Below the pieces are notes generated by a model, which saw nothing but the letters and a program-made list of their open reading frames with translations, did no database searches and was not told the origin of the DNA. 41,827 nucleotides of DNA from Clostridia bacterium. GTDB lineage: Bacteria > Bacillota > Clostridia > Oscillospirales > Oscillospiraceae. The DNA lies in assembly GCA_009929315.1 (NCBI GenBank), contig SAAS01000009.1:64095-105921 (forward strand). Direction: 5' to 3'. Below are positions 7,009 through 14,957 of the stretch, piece by piece (the first letter of the stretch is position 1; the number at the start of each line of letters is the position of its first letter). The translations under genes and the position numbers were made by a program.

Positions 7009-7037
7009 TTGATAAATAGCTGTTTTTACTTTATAAT
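7009..7037 (+). promoter_or_regulatory. Promoter of the GH13 gene
   Basis: TTGATA (7009-7014), 17-bp spacer, TATAAT (7032-7037), 43 nt before the ATG at 7080. Confidence 0.75.
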
Positions 7038-7079
7038 CATGGCTATATTTAAGCTATTTCCGAAAAATCGGAGGAATCT

Positions 7080-8930
7080 ATGGAAGATATACTTTTTGAC
7101 TCACGCAGTGAGTTGGATAAATTGCCCTTCGGCGCGGTTAAAAGCGGAGAGCGCGTGAAGTTCGGTATCAGGCTAGCCGAAGCGCTCAAAGCGACAGAGG
7201 TCACTCTTGTGCTCTTAAACGACGAAGACGGGGAAATAAACGAATTTACGCTGTCACAGGTCTGGACAGAGCGCGGCTACACCCGTTTTGAGGGTGATGC
7301 CGAGATAGAGACCGCCGGGCTTTATTGGTATCATTTCGAAGTTGTATCGGGCGGAAGCATAAGGACTGTCGAAAAATCGGGAAGCGGCGCTGCTTTCACG
7401 GAATATGATCCGCGGTCATGGCAGCTTTCCGTTTACAGTTCCGATTATACCACACCTGATTGGATAATGGGAGGGGCATTTTATCATATTTTTGTCGATC
7501 GCTTCAGAAAATTCGGTGAACGACCGTTGAAAAAAGACACCCTTGCGCGTGATGATTGGGGTGGAGTTCCCGTTTATATGCCCGATGACAAAGGCGAAAT
7601 CCGAAACAACGACTTTTTCGGCGGAAACCTTGACGGAGTAATTGAAAAACTGCCGTATCTCGGCGAGCTTGGAATTACCTGCATTTATCTCAGTCCGATT
7701 TTTGAGGCTGCGTCAAATCACAAATATGATACCGCCGATTATACAAAAATCGATCCTTCCTTCGGCGACGAAGCGACTTTTTCAAAGCTTTGCTCGGAAG
7801 CAGCGAAACTCGGCATTCGAGTAATATGCGACGGAGTATTTAACCACACAGGCTCAGATTCAGTTTATTTTAACCGTTTAAAAAACTATGGCGAGGACGG
7901 AGCCTATCAGACGAAAAACTCGCCCTATTACGAGTGGTACAGCTTTTCGGAATGGCCCGAAAAATATGACGCGTGGTGGGGCATAAAAACTCTGCCGCAA
8001 ATTAGAAAGAACAGCGAAAGCTTCAAGAGCTTCATAACAGGAGTTAACGGCATATTGCAAAAATGGATGTCACTCGGAGCTTATGGCTGGCGGCTTGACG
8101 TTGCCGACGAGCTTTCGGAAAATTTTCTGCGCGAGCTGCGCAAAACGGTTAAACTCAAAAATCCCGACGCGCTTATTATAGGCGAAGTCTGGGAGGACGC
8201 CTCAAATAAAATCGCTTACGGTCGCCGTCGCCATTACTTTGAGGGCGTGGAACTTGACAGCGTCATGAATTACCCCTTTAAGGAGGCGATTATCGGCTTT
8301 GTTAAAAGCGGTAATGCTGAGAACATCCGCGAAATCGTTGAAAGCGTTTGCGAAAATTACCCGAAGCCCGCGCTCGACTGCCTTATGAATATTCTCGGCA
8401 CTCACGATACCGAGCGAATCCTTACCGTGCTTGGGGGAAAGTCTTACAGCACCAGGGACGAGAAGGCTGCCGCTTCGCTATCCGCCGAGGAGAGGCAGCA
8501 CGCAAAAGCGCTTCTTTTCCTTGCAACCTTGCTCCAGTTTACATTGCCAGGCGTACCGAGCATCTATTATGGCGATGAGGCTGGGCTGGAGGGCTTTGAG
8601 GACCCGTTTAACCGTCGCTGCTATCCTTGGGGTGCCGAGGACAAGGAGCTTATTGAGTGGTACACAGGGCTTCTCGGTGCGAGGAAATCCTGCGTCGCGT
8701 TCACGGGTGGAACATACAGGACGCTTCGCGCCGATAACGGAGTATTCGCGTTTACTCGATTTAAAAACTGCATAAAAGCCACTATAATTGTCAACATGGG
8801 TGCCGCGGACGTTTCTTTTGAGCTGTCCGACGCAAGCACAATCCTCATAAGCCGCAATTGCGAACAAAACGAAAACAGCCTCCGCGTAATGAGCGAAGGC
8901 TGTGTAATAGTCGAAACGGCCGAAGCATAG
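7080..8930 (+). CDS. GH13 alpha-glucan hydrolase (neopullulanase / cyclomaltodextrinase type)
   Basis: A 616-residue glycoside hydrolase family 13 enzyme without signal peptide, so cytoplasmic. Domains: an N-terminal beta-sandwich of the CBM34 type (~1-120), the catalytic barrel (~125-520) and a C-terminal beta domain. The four GH13 regions are clear: GVFNHTG (I), GWRLDVADE with nucleophile Asp340 (II), IIGEVWED with acid/base Glu369 (III) and LGTHDTER with Asp443 (IV). N-domain plus catalytic layout fits neopullulanase/maltogenic amylase/cyclomaltodextrinase; exact specificity is not decidable here. GGAGG is 5 nt before the ATG. It stands alone with its own promoter and is convergent with pyrI, whose stop lies 3 nt away. 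With MalQ (35547-37019) it fits maltodextrin use in the cytoplasm. Confidence 0.93.
   Translation: MEDILFDSRSELDKLPFGAVKSGERVKFGIRLAEALKATEVTLVLLNDEDGEINEFTLSQVWTERGYTRFEGDAEIETAGLYWYHFEVVSGGSIRTVEKSGSGAAFTEYDPRSWQLSVYSSDYTTPDWIMGGAFYHIFVDRFRKFGERPLKKDTLARDDWGGVPVYMPDDKGEIRNNDFFGGNLDGVIEKLPYLGELGITCIYLSPIFEAASNHKYDTADYTKIDPSFGDEATFSKLCSEAAKLGIRVICDGVFNHTGSDSVYFNRLKNYGEDGAYQTKNSPYYEWYSFSEWPEKYDAWWGIKTLPQIRKNSESFKSFITGVNGILQKWMSLGAYGWRLDVADELSENFLRELRKTVKLKNPDALIIGEVWEDASNKIAYGRRRHYFEGVELDSVMNYPFKEAIIGFVKSGNAENIREIVESVCENYPKPALDCLMNILGTHDTERILTVLGGKSYSTRDEKAAASLSAEERQHAKALLFLATLLQFTLPGVPSIYYGDEAGLEGFEDPFNRRCYPWGAEDKELIEWYTGLLGARKSCVAFTGGTYRTLRADNGVFAFTRFKNCIKATIIVNMGAADVSFELSDASTILISRNCEQNENSLRVMSEGCVIVETAEA
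8865..8901 (-). terminator. Terminator of the pyr operon, inside the GH13 coding end
   Basis: On the minus strand a 9-bp stem (8901-8893 with 8885-8877, one G-U pair) with a 7-nt loop is followed by TGTTTTCGTTTTG. It lies ~33 nt beyond the pyrI stop and within GH13 codons. Confidence 0.65.
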
Positions 8931-8955
8931 TAATTATGCTTCGCCTTTTGCTTTT
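8921..8955 (+). terminator. Terminator of the GH13 gene, inside the pyrI coding end
   Basis: Perfect 9-bp stem CGAAGCATA/TATGCTTCG (8921-8929 with 8935-8943), 5-nt loop, tail CCTTTTGCTTTTG on the plus strand. It spans the stop codons of both convergent genes. On the minus strand it lacks a T-run. Confidence 0.7.
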
Positions 8956-9359
8956 GCTTCACAGTAAATGCAGCGATAAACTCCCTTTTCCCTGTCTGTA
9001 AGGCGAAAGACATGCGGAAGCTCCTGCTCAACCGAGGTTATGCAGCGGGGGTTTTTGCATTTTATAACGCCTGTTACCATGTCAGGAAGAGAAAGCTTAC
9101 GTTTTTCGACGATTTCGCCGTTTTTGACAATGTTTACGGTTATGCCCGGGTCGATGTAGCCCAAGACGTCAAGGTTAATGTCAATTAGCGAGTCGATTTT
9201 GATTATATCCTTCTGCCCGGCTTTTTTGCTGCTGACATTTTTAATGATGGCAACTGAACAGTCAAGCTTGGAAAGCTCGAGCACCCTGTAAATCTCCATG
9301 CTTTTGCCGACTTGAATGTGGTCGAGAACTATGCCGTTTATGATTGAATCAATAGTCAT
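8934..9359 (-). CDS. pyrI: Aspartate carbamoyltransferase regulatory chain
   Basis: A 141-residue chain that binds nucleotide effectors and joins catalytic trimers of ATCase. The N-terminal allosteric domain (~1-95) is followed by the zinc domain with Cys101, Cys106, Cys130 and Cys133 in C-x4-C...C-x2-C. GGAGG lies 7 nt before the ATG. It follows pyrB by 20 nt and is the last gene of the pyr operon. Its presence predicts an enterobacterial-style feedback-regulated ATCase holoenzyme, as in many clostridia, rather than the unregulated trimer of Bacillus. The final codons overlap the terminator of the convergent GH13 gene. Confidence 0.97.
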   Translation of the reverse strand: MTIDSIINGIVLDHIQVGKSMEIYRVLELSKLDCSVAIIKNVSSKKAGQKDIIKIDSLIDINLDVLGYIDPGITVNIVKNGEIVEKRKLSLPDMVTGVIKCKNPRCITSVEQELPHVFRLTDREKGVYRCIYCEAKAKGEA

Positions 9360-9379
9360 TGCCGCACCTCCGTTCTTCT

Positions 9380-10291
9380 CTATTCAATGCCGAGCAGCCT
9401 TAAAATTAAAGCCATTCGTATGAATTTCCCGTTTAGCACCTGCTTAAAATAGCAGGCGCGCTTGTCGCTGTCCACGGCGCGCTCAATCTCGTTAACGCGT
9501 GGCAGAGGGTGCATAATGCAAAGGTCGTCTTTTGCATTCGCAAGCTTATCCATTGTGAGGATAAACACATCGCGCAACCGAAGATAGTCAGCCTCGTTGA
9601 AAAATCTCTCGCGCTGAACTCTCGTCATGTAGAGAATGTCAAGTTCGGGCAGGTTCTCCCAGTTGTCGGTTTCAACGAAAGAAATTTCGTTTTTAATAAG
9701 AACATCTTTTTTGATATAGCCGGGTATTTTAAGCTCTTCGGGAGAAATCAGAACGAAGCTGTTGCCCTCGTAACGTGACATTGCGGATATGAGTGAATGA
9801 ACCGTTCTGCCAAATTTCAAGTCGCCGCAAAATCCGATTTTAAGGTTATTCAGTCTGCCCTTTTCGCGATAAATCGTAAGAAGGTCGGTCAAAGTCTGCG
9901 TGGGGTGGTTATGTCCGCCGTCGCCAGCGTTGATAACGGGTATACCCGCCGCCTTGGCAGCGACCAAAGGCGCGCCCTCCTTCGGGTGGCGCATAGCGAT
10001 TATATCCGCGTAACAGCTTATGGTGAGCGCCGTGTCGGCAACGCTTTCGCCCTTCGAGGCGGAGGAGCTGCTGGCTTCTGAAAAGCCGATGACAGCGCCG
10101 CCAAGCTCGAGCATTGCGGCTTCAAAACTGAGGCGTGTGCGGGTTGATGGCTCAAAAAAGAGAGTTGCGAGCTTTTTTCTTTTGCACTTGTCGCCGTACT
10201 TTTCTGGGTTTGCTATGATGTCTTCCGCCGTGTCGATAAGCTCCTGAAGCTCCTCAATGGATAGATCCGTTATGCTGATTAAATCTTTCAT
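9380..10291 (-). CDS. pyrB: Aspartate carbamoyltransferase catalytic chain
   Basis: A 303-residue enzyme forming N-carbamoyl-L-aspartate from carbamoyl phosphate and aspartate, the committed step of UMP synthesis. The carbamoyl-phosphate loop [13 protein letters not shown] spans residues 45-57, and the second loop ([11 protein letters not shown]), HPTQTLTDL and [10 protein letters not shown] are intact. AGGAGG is placed well before the ATG, which overlaps the pyrE stop by 4 nt, indicating translational coupling. Followed by pyrI. Confidence 0.98.
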   Translation of the reverse strand: MKDLISITDLSIEELQELIDTAEDIIANPEKYGDKCKRKKLATLFFEPSTRTRLSFEAAMLELGGAVIGFSEASSSSASKGESVADTALTISCYADIIAMRHPKEGAPLVAAKAAGIPVINAGDGGHNHPTQTLTDLLTIYREKGRLNNLKIGFCGDLKFGRTVHSLISAMSRYEGNSFVLISPEELKIPGYIKKDVLIKNEISFVETDNWENLPELDILYMTRVQRERFFNEADYLRLRDVFILTMDKLANAKDDLCIMHPLPRVNEIERAVDSDKRACYFKQVLNGKFIRMALILRLLGIE

Positions 10292-10929
10292 TTTGCTCCT
10301 CCTGTAATCCAGCTTTCGTCCGAAGGGTTGTCGCGGAAAGTTAGAATCCGCGAAATGTCCCCTTGAGCAATTTTCCCTTCCTGTGCCGCAACCTGAGCCA
10401 GTACGTCAAGGTTGGTAAGACTGTAATTTACAACCTTTGCCTCCTCTAGGCGCTCAAGGCCCTTTTTCATATTGTAGGTGAATATACTCACGATTCCGAG
10501 CACCTCTGCCTCGGCTTCCCTTAAAACGTCCACGACTTCGAGCACACTTCCGCCCGTGGAAATGAGGTCTTCAACAACAACTACCTTTGCGCCTTTTTCA
10601 AGTTTTCCCTCGATTTGGTTTTTTCTGCCGTGGTCCTTAGCTCCGCTTCGCACATAGCCCATGGGAAGTCCCATAAGATGACCGACTATCGCGGCATGGG
10701 CGATTCCGGCGGTGCTCGTTCCCATCAGAACCTCGCAGTCGGGGTATTTTTCTTTTATTAGTTCCGCCAGTGAGCTTTCTATATCAGTTCGCACCTCGGG
10801 AGCGGATAAGGTAAGGCGGTTGTCGCAGTAAATGGGGCTTTTAATACCGCTTGCCCAGGTAAAGGGTTCGTCAGGTCTTACTATAACCGCACCGATTGAG
10901 AGCAGCGCCCTTGCAATATTTTGTTCCAT
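10288..10929 (-). CDS. pyrE: Orotate phosphoribosyltransferase
   Basis: A 213-residue type I phosphoribosyltransferase converting orotate and PRPP to OMP. The PRPP-binding motif [13 protein letters not shown] covers residues 116-128, and the flexible catalytic loop ([17 protein letters not shown]) precedes it. It lies 45 nt after pyrF and overlaps pyrB by 4 nt. An AAGGA ribosome binding site lies about 10 nt before the ATG. Confidence 0.97.
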   Translation of the reverse strand: MEQNIARALLSIGAVIVRPDEPFTWASGIKSPIYCDNRLTLSAPEVRTDIESSLAELIKEKYPDCEVLMGTSTAGIAHAAIVGHLMGLPMGYVRSGAKDHGRKNQIEGKLEKGAKVVVVEDLISTGGSVLEVVDVLREAEAEVLGIVSIFTYNMKKGLERLEEAKVVNYSLTNLDVLAQVAAQEGKIAQGDISRILTFRDNPSDESWITGGAK

Positions 10930-10974
10930 AGTAAAAATTCCTTTCGTTATCTGAAAGCCGCGCGAAGCGGCTTT

Positions 10975-11676
10975 TTATTTACCTAAAAACTCCTTTAAGC
11001 AGCGCTCATAGGCCTCCACAGGGTTATCTGCGGCGGTTATCGGTCTGCCGACGACGATATAGTCGCTGCCAAGCTCGCGAGCTTTTTCGGGGGTTGTTAT
11101 GCGGACCTGGTCGTCGGCCTTAGCGTCCGCAAAGCGCACCCCCGGAGTTATTGTAAGGAAATCTTTTCCGCAGCGCTCCTTAACCTTCCCCGATTCGAGC
11201 GGCGAGCAGACAATTCCGTCAAGCCCCGCAGCTTTTGTGTTCTCCGCATAATGGAGCACCGTTTCCTCAAGGCTTTCGCCGATGAGCAGCTCCTTTTGCA
11301 TACGCTCCTCGCTCGTGGAGGTGAGCTGCGTAACCGCAATTAAAAGCGGTCTTGTGCCGTCCGCGCGTACTAAGCCCTCAAGCGCCGCAGTCATCATCGC
11401 CTGCGTGCCGGCGGCATGGACATTGCACATATCGATATCGAGCGCGGAGAGCACCGACATGGATTTTTTTACGGTATTAGGAATATCGTGGAGCTTGAGG
11501 TCGAGAAAAATTTTATGTCCGCGTGCCTTGATTTCCCGCACTATACTCGGCCCTTCGGCGTAGAAAAGCTCCATGCCGATTTTCAGAAACGGCTTTGTAT
11601 CTTGAAATTTATCCAAGAAATCGAGAACCTCTTCCCTGCTGCTGAAATCACAAGCTATAATTACGTCTTTTGCCAT
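10975..11676 (-). CDS. pyrF: Orotidine-5'-phosphate decarboxylase
   Basis: A 233-residue TIM-barrel enzyme converting OMP to UMP. The catalytic DxKxxD motif is DLKLHD (Asp59, Lys61, Asp64), with TPGVRF and the phosphate-binding VVGRPIT further on. The ATG at 11676 is embedded in the 3' arm of a 17-bp inverted repeat (11675-11691/11723-11739); the likely ribosome binding site AGAAGGG (11696-11690) is partly inside the same arm, so initiation may be controlled by RNA folding. It is the fourth gene of the pyr operon, 131 nt after pyrD, which is the widest gap in an otherwise tightly packed operon. Confidence 0.97.
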   Translation of the reverse strand: MAKDVIIACDFSSREEVLDFLDKFQDTKPFLKIGMELFYAEGPSIVREIKARGHKIFLDLKLHDIPNTVKKSMSVLSALDIDMCNVHAAGTQAMMTAALEGLVRADGTRPLLIAVTQLTSTSEERMQKELLIGESLEETVLHYAENTKAAGLDGIVCSPLESGKVKERCGKDFLTITPGVRFADAKADDQVRITTPEKARELGSDYIVVGRPITAADNPVEAYERCLKEFLGK

Positions 11677-11739
11677 TTATATGACCATTCCCTTCTAAGT
11701 TTAATTTTTCATTCGACCATTTGGAATGGTCATATAAAT
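11675..11739 (-). promoter_or_regulatory. Alternative-pairing RNA element over the pyrF start
   Basis: In the pyrD-pyrF gap the RNA segment ATTTATATGACCATTCC (11739-11723) can pair perfectly over 17 bp with GGAATGGTCATATAAAT (11691-11675), burying part of the AGAAGGG ribosome binding site and two bases of the pyrF AUG. The same GACCATT can instead pair with a nearer AATGGTC (11721-11715) over 7 bp with a 3-nt loop, which frees the pyrF start. The two folds exclude each other. No T-run follows, so it is not a terminator. Confidence 0.6.
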
Positions 11740-11745
11740 GTGCAT

Positions 11746-11779
11746 CAATTGCGGTTTCCGCCTCTGCGGAGAGCAATTG
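11746..11779 (-). repeat. Nested hairpin in the pyrD-pyrF gap
   Basis: Outer arms CAATTGC/GCAATTG (11746-11752 with 11773-11779) enclose inner arms TCCGC/GCGGA (11757-11761 with 11766-11770) and a 4-nt loop. It directly precedes the alternative-pairing element at the pyrF start. A further inverted repeat, CTTGAA/TTCAAG, spans the pyrD stop (11798-11812). Confidence 0.6.
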
Positions 11780-11807
11780 GCGCATCAGCCGCGCATGCTT
11801 GAAGCTT

Positions 11808-12722
11808 TCAAGCGTGTGCTCCTCCGATAATTTCACTCAAACTGTTTATCCCGTATTTTTCCATTACTCTAGGCAAGTCCTCGATTATTTCCTTGCAGGC
11901 ATAAGGATTTTTAAGATTTGCCGCGCCGATTTGAACTGCGCTCGCACCTGCGAGCATTATCTCAATTACATCCTCGGCAGACGATACGCCGCCCATGCCG
12001 ATAATGGGGATTTTTACTGCCTCATAAACCTGATAGACCATTCGCACAGCAAGGGGGAATATAGCACCGCCTGACAAACCGCCCATTTTGTTCGCAAGAA
12101 TCGGCTTTTTGGTCTTAAGGTCAATTCTCATTGCAAGAAGGGTGTTTATAAGGCTCAAGCCGTCCGCCCCTGCCTCCTCGCAGGCGAGCGCGATTGAAAC
12201 TATGTCCGTGACATTGGGGCTTAGCTTAATATACACAGGCTTGGTTGTAACAGCCTTAACGGCTCGCGTCACCTCCGCGGCAGCCTTGGGCGAAACGCCG
12301 AAGCTCATACCGCCTCCGTGTACATTCGGGCAGCTGACATTGACCTCAATTATGCCGACATTTTGTTGCTTATCCATAGCCATTGCGCACTCAATGTATT
12401 CTTCAATCGAAAATCCGCTTAAGTTAGCGATCACAGGTTTTTTAAATACCTCGGCGAGCTTTGGCAGTTCGTGCTCACAGACCGCTTTAAGTCCCGGGTT
12501 TTGAAGCCCCACGGAGTTAATCATACCGCTCTCGCACTCGGCAATGCGCGGTGTTGGGTTACCGAAACGCGGCTCGAGTGTTGTACCCTTAAACGACAGA
12601 CTTCCGAGAATATTTATATCAAAAAGTTCTGCAAATTCCGCGCCGTAGCCAAAGGTACCGCTGGCGGGGATTACGGGGTTTGAGAGCGTTAAACCGCTTA
12701 GGGTAATCTTAGTGTCTACCAT
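11808..12722 (-). CDS. pyrD: Dihydroorotate dehydrogenase B, catalytic subunit
   Basis: A 304-residue FMN TIM-barrel subunit of the NAD-dependent (class 1B) dihydroorotate dehydrogenase. The class 1 catalytic cysteine is Cys131 in NVSCPNVHGGG, and FMN-binding stretches GMGGVSSAEDV and GASAVQIGAA lie near the C terminus. The adjacent pyrK confirms the two-subunit type B enzyme. The ATG overlaps pyrK by 7 nt with GGGGGAG just upstream. The longest gap of the operon, with several RNA hairpins, follows it. Confidence 0.97.
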   Translation of the reverse strand: MVDTKITLSGLTLSNPVIPASGTFGYGAEFAELFDINILGSLSFKGTTLEPRFGNPTPRIAECESGMINSVGLQNPGLKAVCEHELPKLAEVFKKPVIANLSGFSIEEYIECAMAMDKQQNVGIIEVNVSCPNVHGGGMSFGVSPKAAAEVTRAVKAVTTKPVYIKLSPNVTDIVSIALACEEAGADGLSLINTLLAMRIDLKTKKPILANKMGGLSGGAIFPLAVRMVYQVYEAVKIPIIGMGGVSSAEDVIEIMLAGASAVQIGAANLKNPYACKEIIEDLPRVMEKYGINSLSEIIGGAHA

Positions 12723-13450
12723 ACTATCTCCCCCTTTTCCAAAACGGGACCGTCCTTGCAGATTCGCTTATAGCCGTATTTTGTTTCACAGCTGCAGCCC
12801 ATGCAGGCTCCGAAGCCGCATCCCATGCGTTCCTCGAAGCTGAACTGTCCTTCAGTGACGGAAGCGCGATAAACCGCCTTCAGCATCAGCTCGGGACCGC
12901 AGGAATATGTGTAGGAATACACCTCGCAGTTTTTCATAGCGTCCGTTACAAAGCCTTTTGTTCCGCGGCTGCCGTCAACTGTTGTAATCGACACCTCCAT
13001 ACCAAGCGCGTGAAACTCGTTTTCGTAAAACACATCCGATTCCGTGTTGAATCCCAAAATTGCGGTAGGGGTTTTACCCTCTGCAAGCAGCTTTTTTGCC
13101 AGAAGGTATAGCGGCGGCACACCGACTCCGCCACCTATTAGGAGCGGGGTGTTTCCGCTTTTTTGTGTGTCATAGCCGTTTCCGAGGCCGGTCAGTAAAT
13201 CAAGTGTCTTCCCTCTTGACATGCGGCTCAACTGCTCTGTTCCCTTTCCCACGACCTTGTAAATCAGCGTGAGATTTGAGCCGTCAAGGTCGCAGACCGA
13301 AATCGGACGGCGAAGATACAGACCCTCAAGCTCGATGTTGACAAACTGCCCCGGAGCTTTAAAATCGCTCGTGTCGCCGCGAAGCGACATTTTGTAAACG
13401 TCCTGAGTAAGTCTTTCGTTATTCTCTATGGTAAAGATGCTCTTTTTCAT
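12716..13450 (-). CDS. pyrK: Dihydroorotate dehydrogenase B, electron-transfer subunit
   Basis: A 244-residue FAD and [2Fe-2S] protein of the ferredoxin-reductase fold that passes electrons from PyrD to NAD+. FAD-binding LRRPISVCD lies around residue 50, the NAD-site glycine stretch is LLIGGGVGVPPLYLLA, and the cluster cysteines are in CGFGACMGCSC plus ICKDGP near the C terminus. I chose the ATG at 13450, with GAGG 6 nt upstream; an in-frame GTG at 13462 lacks a ribosome binding site. It sits between pyrC and pyrD. Confidence 0.96.
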   Translation of the reverse strand: MKKSIFTIENNERLTQDVYKMSLRGDTSDFKAPGQFVNIELEGLYLRRPISVCDLDGSNLTLIYKVVGKGTEQLSRMSRGKTLDLLTGLGNGYDTQKSGNTPLLIGGGVGVPPLYLLAKKLLAEGKTPTAILGFNTESDVFYENEFHALGMEVSITTVDGSRGTKGFVTDAMKNCEVYSYTYSCGPELMLKAVYRASVTEGQFSFEERMGCGFGACMGCSCETKYGYKRICKDGPVLEKGEIVW

Positions 13451-13451
13451 T

Positions 13452-14753
13452 TTAAACCTCACAGTCGGATGCTGCTTTGGCGGATAGGCTATTATCCTGC
13501 CAAACGGTAGCTCCCGACACCATAGTCATAAGGCACTTGCCAAAAACCCGCAGGCCCTCGAAGGGCGTGCTTCGGCCCTTGGACAGAAAATCCTTCGGGT
13601 CAATTGTATATTCTCGGTTCAAATCGAAGACCGTCAAATTTGCCGTTTTTCCGATTTCAAGCGCGCAGCCGATACCGAAGCGCTTTGAGGGATTGACCTG
13701 CATAAGCTCAAGTAGCTTCTCAAGGGATATTAAGCCGCCTTTTACAAGTTTTGTATATAGAATCGGAAATGCTGTTTCTAGTCCGACAATGCCGTTAAGG
13801 CTTCCCTGCAAACCTCGTGATTTTTCCTCCTCAGAATGGGGGGCGTGGTCTGTGGCTAACATATCAATCGTGCCGTCACAGATTCCGTCAAGCAGTGCCT
13901 GTCTGTCCTGTCTGCTCCTGATTGGAGGATTCATTTTAAACCGCCCCTCGTCGCGCAGCTCCTCGTCGCAAAAAACAAGGTAGTGCGGAGCCGTTTCACA
14001 GCTAATCGGCAACCCTTCGGCCTTCGCTTTACGGATTAAATCAACGCTTTCCTTTGTTGAAATGTGACAGACATGATACTCGCAGCCCGTTTTGCGGACT
14101 AGCTCGATATCGCGCTCAACTTCGCGCCATTCGCTCTCGGAGGATATCCCTCTTAAGCCGTTTTTATCGGCATACTCGCCGTCGTGTACGCAGCCGCCGT
14201 TTAAAAGCTCGATTACCTCACAGTGCGCGGCAATTATCTTATTAAGACTTTTTGCACGGCGCATGGCTTTTTCCATCATTTCTGCGCTTTGAACGCCAAC
14301 TCCGTCATCCGAAAAAGCGCACACATGAGGCGCAAGCTCCTCCATGTCTGAGAGCTCCGTCTGCTTTTCACCGACTGTTATGCTGCCGTAGGGCAGAACT
14401 TCTATAACCGCGTCCCTTTTAATAATTTCCAGCTGGCGGCTCAAATTTTCAATACAGTCAGGTACGGGATTAAGGTTCGGCATGGCGCAAACCGTCGTAA
14501 ATCCGCCGTGGGCCGCGGCAAGGCTTCCCGAGAAAATGCTCTCTTTATAAAAATAACCCGGCTCTCTTAGATGTACATGAACATCTATAAGACCGGGAAA
14601 AACAAAACAATTATTCAAATCAAAAGTTGCGTCGGCAGAAACACGGGAAATAGTTGAGCTTATATCGGCAATAATACCGTCTTCAATAAAAACGTCTTTT
14701 TTGACAAATGTACCGTCAAGGAAAACAGTAGAGTTTTTTAATAGGTATTTCAC
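13452..14753 (-). CDS. pyrC: Dihydroorotase (GTG start)
   Basis: A 433-residue amidohydrolase that closes carbamoyl aspartate to dihydroorotate. Zinc ligands His59 and His61 are in DVHVHLREPG, the histidines in AAHCE and CHISTKES follow, and ATDHAPHS carries the catalytic Asp. The length is that of the long class I (Bacillus-type) dihydroorotases. The start is GTG at 14753, with GGAGG 8 nt upstream. It is the first gene of the operon, reached by a promoter at 14787-14815 with a short leader of about 27 nt, leaving no room for a PyrR-type attenuator. Confidence 0.97.
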   Translation of the reverse strand: MKYLLKNSTVFLDGTFVKKDVFIEDGIIADISSTISRVSADATFDLNNCFVFPGLIDVHVHLREPGYFYKESIFSGSLAAAHGGFTTVCAMPNLNPVPDCIENLSRQLEIIKRDAVIEVLPYGSITVGEKQTELSDMEELAPHVCAFSDDGVGVQSAEMMEKAMRRAKSLNKIIAAHCEVIELLNGGCVHDGEYADKNGLRGISSESEWREVERDIELVRKTGCEYHVCHISTKESVDLIRKAKAEGLPISCETAPHYLVFCDEELRDEGRFKMNPPIRSRQDRQALLDGICDGTIDMLATDHAPHSEEEKSRGLQGSLNGIVGLETAFPILYTKLVKGGLISLEKLLELMQVNPSKRFGIGCALEIGKTANLTVFDLNREYTIDPKDFLSKGRSTPFEGLRVFGKCLMTMVSGATVWQDNSLSAKAASDCEV

Positions 14754-14786
14754 CTGACAGCCCTCCCATCAGACTTGATTCTCGAT

Positions 14787-14815
14787 ATGTTACCATGATA
14801 AACCTCAAGTGTCAA
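14787..14815 (-). promoter_or_regulatory. pyr operon promoter
   Basis: TTGACA (14815-14810), 17-bp spacer, TAACAT (14792-14787). Transcription should begin near 14780, about 27 nt before the pyrC GTG. Confidence 0.7.
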
Positions 14816-14910
14816 TAGCTATATTATGAACATTTATACTTTTTACATTTTAACATATCTAATGCTTCAGATAAAGAGAAAATATAGAATTGCACTTTAT
14901 ATAGTGGTTA

Positions 14911-14950
14911 CGCAAAAACAGCTCTCCCTTAAAAACGGGAGAGCTGTTTT
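14911..14950 (-). terminator. Terminator of the opp operon
   Basis: Perfect 14-bp stem (14915-14928 with 14937-14950), 8-nt loop, T5 on the minus strand, a few bases after the oppF stop. Confidence 0.9.
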
Positions 14951-14957
14951 GTATAGA

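Noticed and set aside
8478..8867. A 129-residue minus-strand ORF inside the GH13 gene.
   Set aside because: It is antisense to conserved GH13 catalytic sequence, with no ribosome binding site or recognisable domain.
11648..11836. A 62-residue minus-strand ORF between pyrD and pyrF as an extra pyr gene.
   Set aside because: It overlaps the pyrD end and pyrF start, has no family resemblance, and its DNA is explained by the inverted repeats.
14754..14786. PyrR-type attenuator leader before pyrC.
   Set aside because: The predicted leader is only about 27 nt, too short for the PyrR-binding loop plus terminator, and no hairpin with T-run is present.
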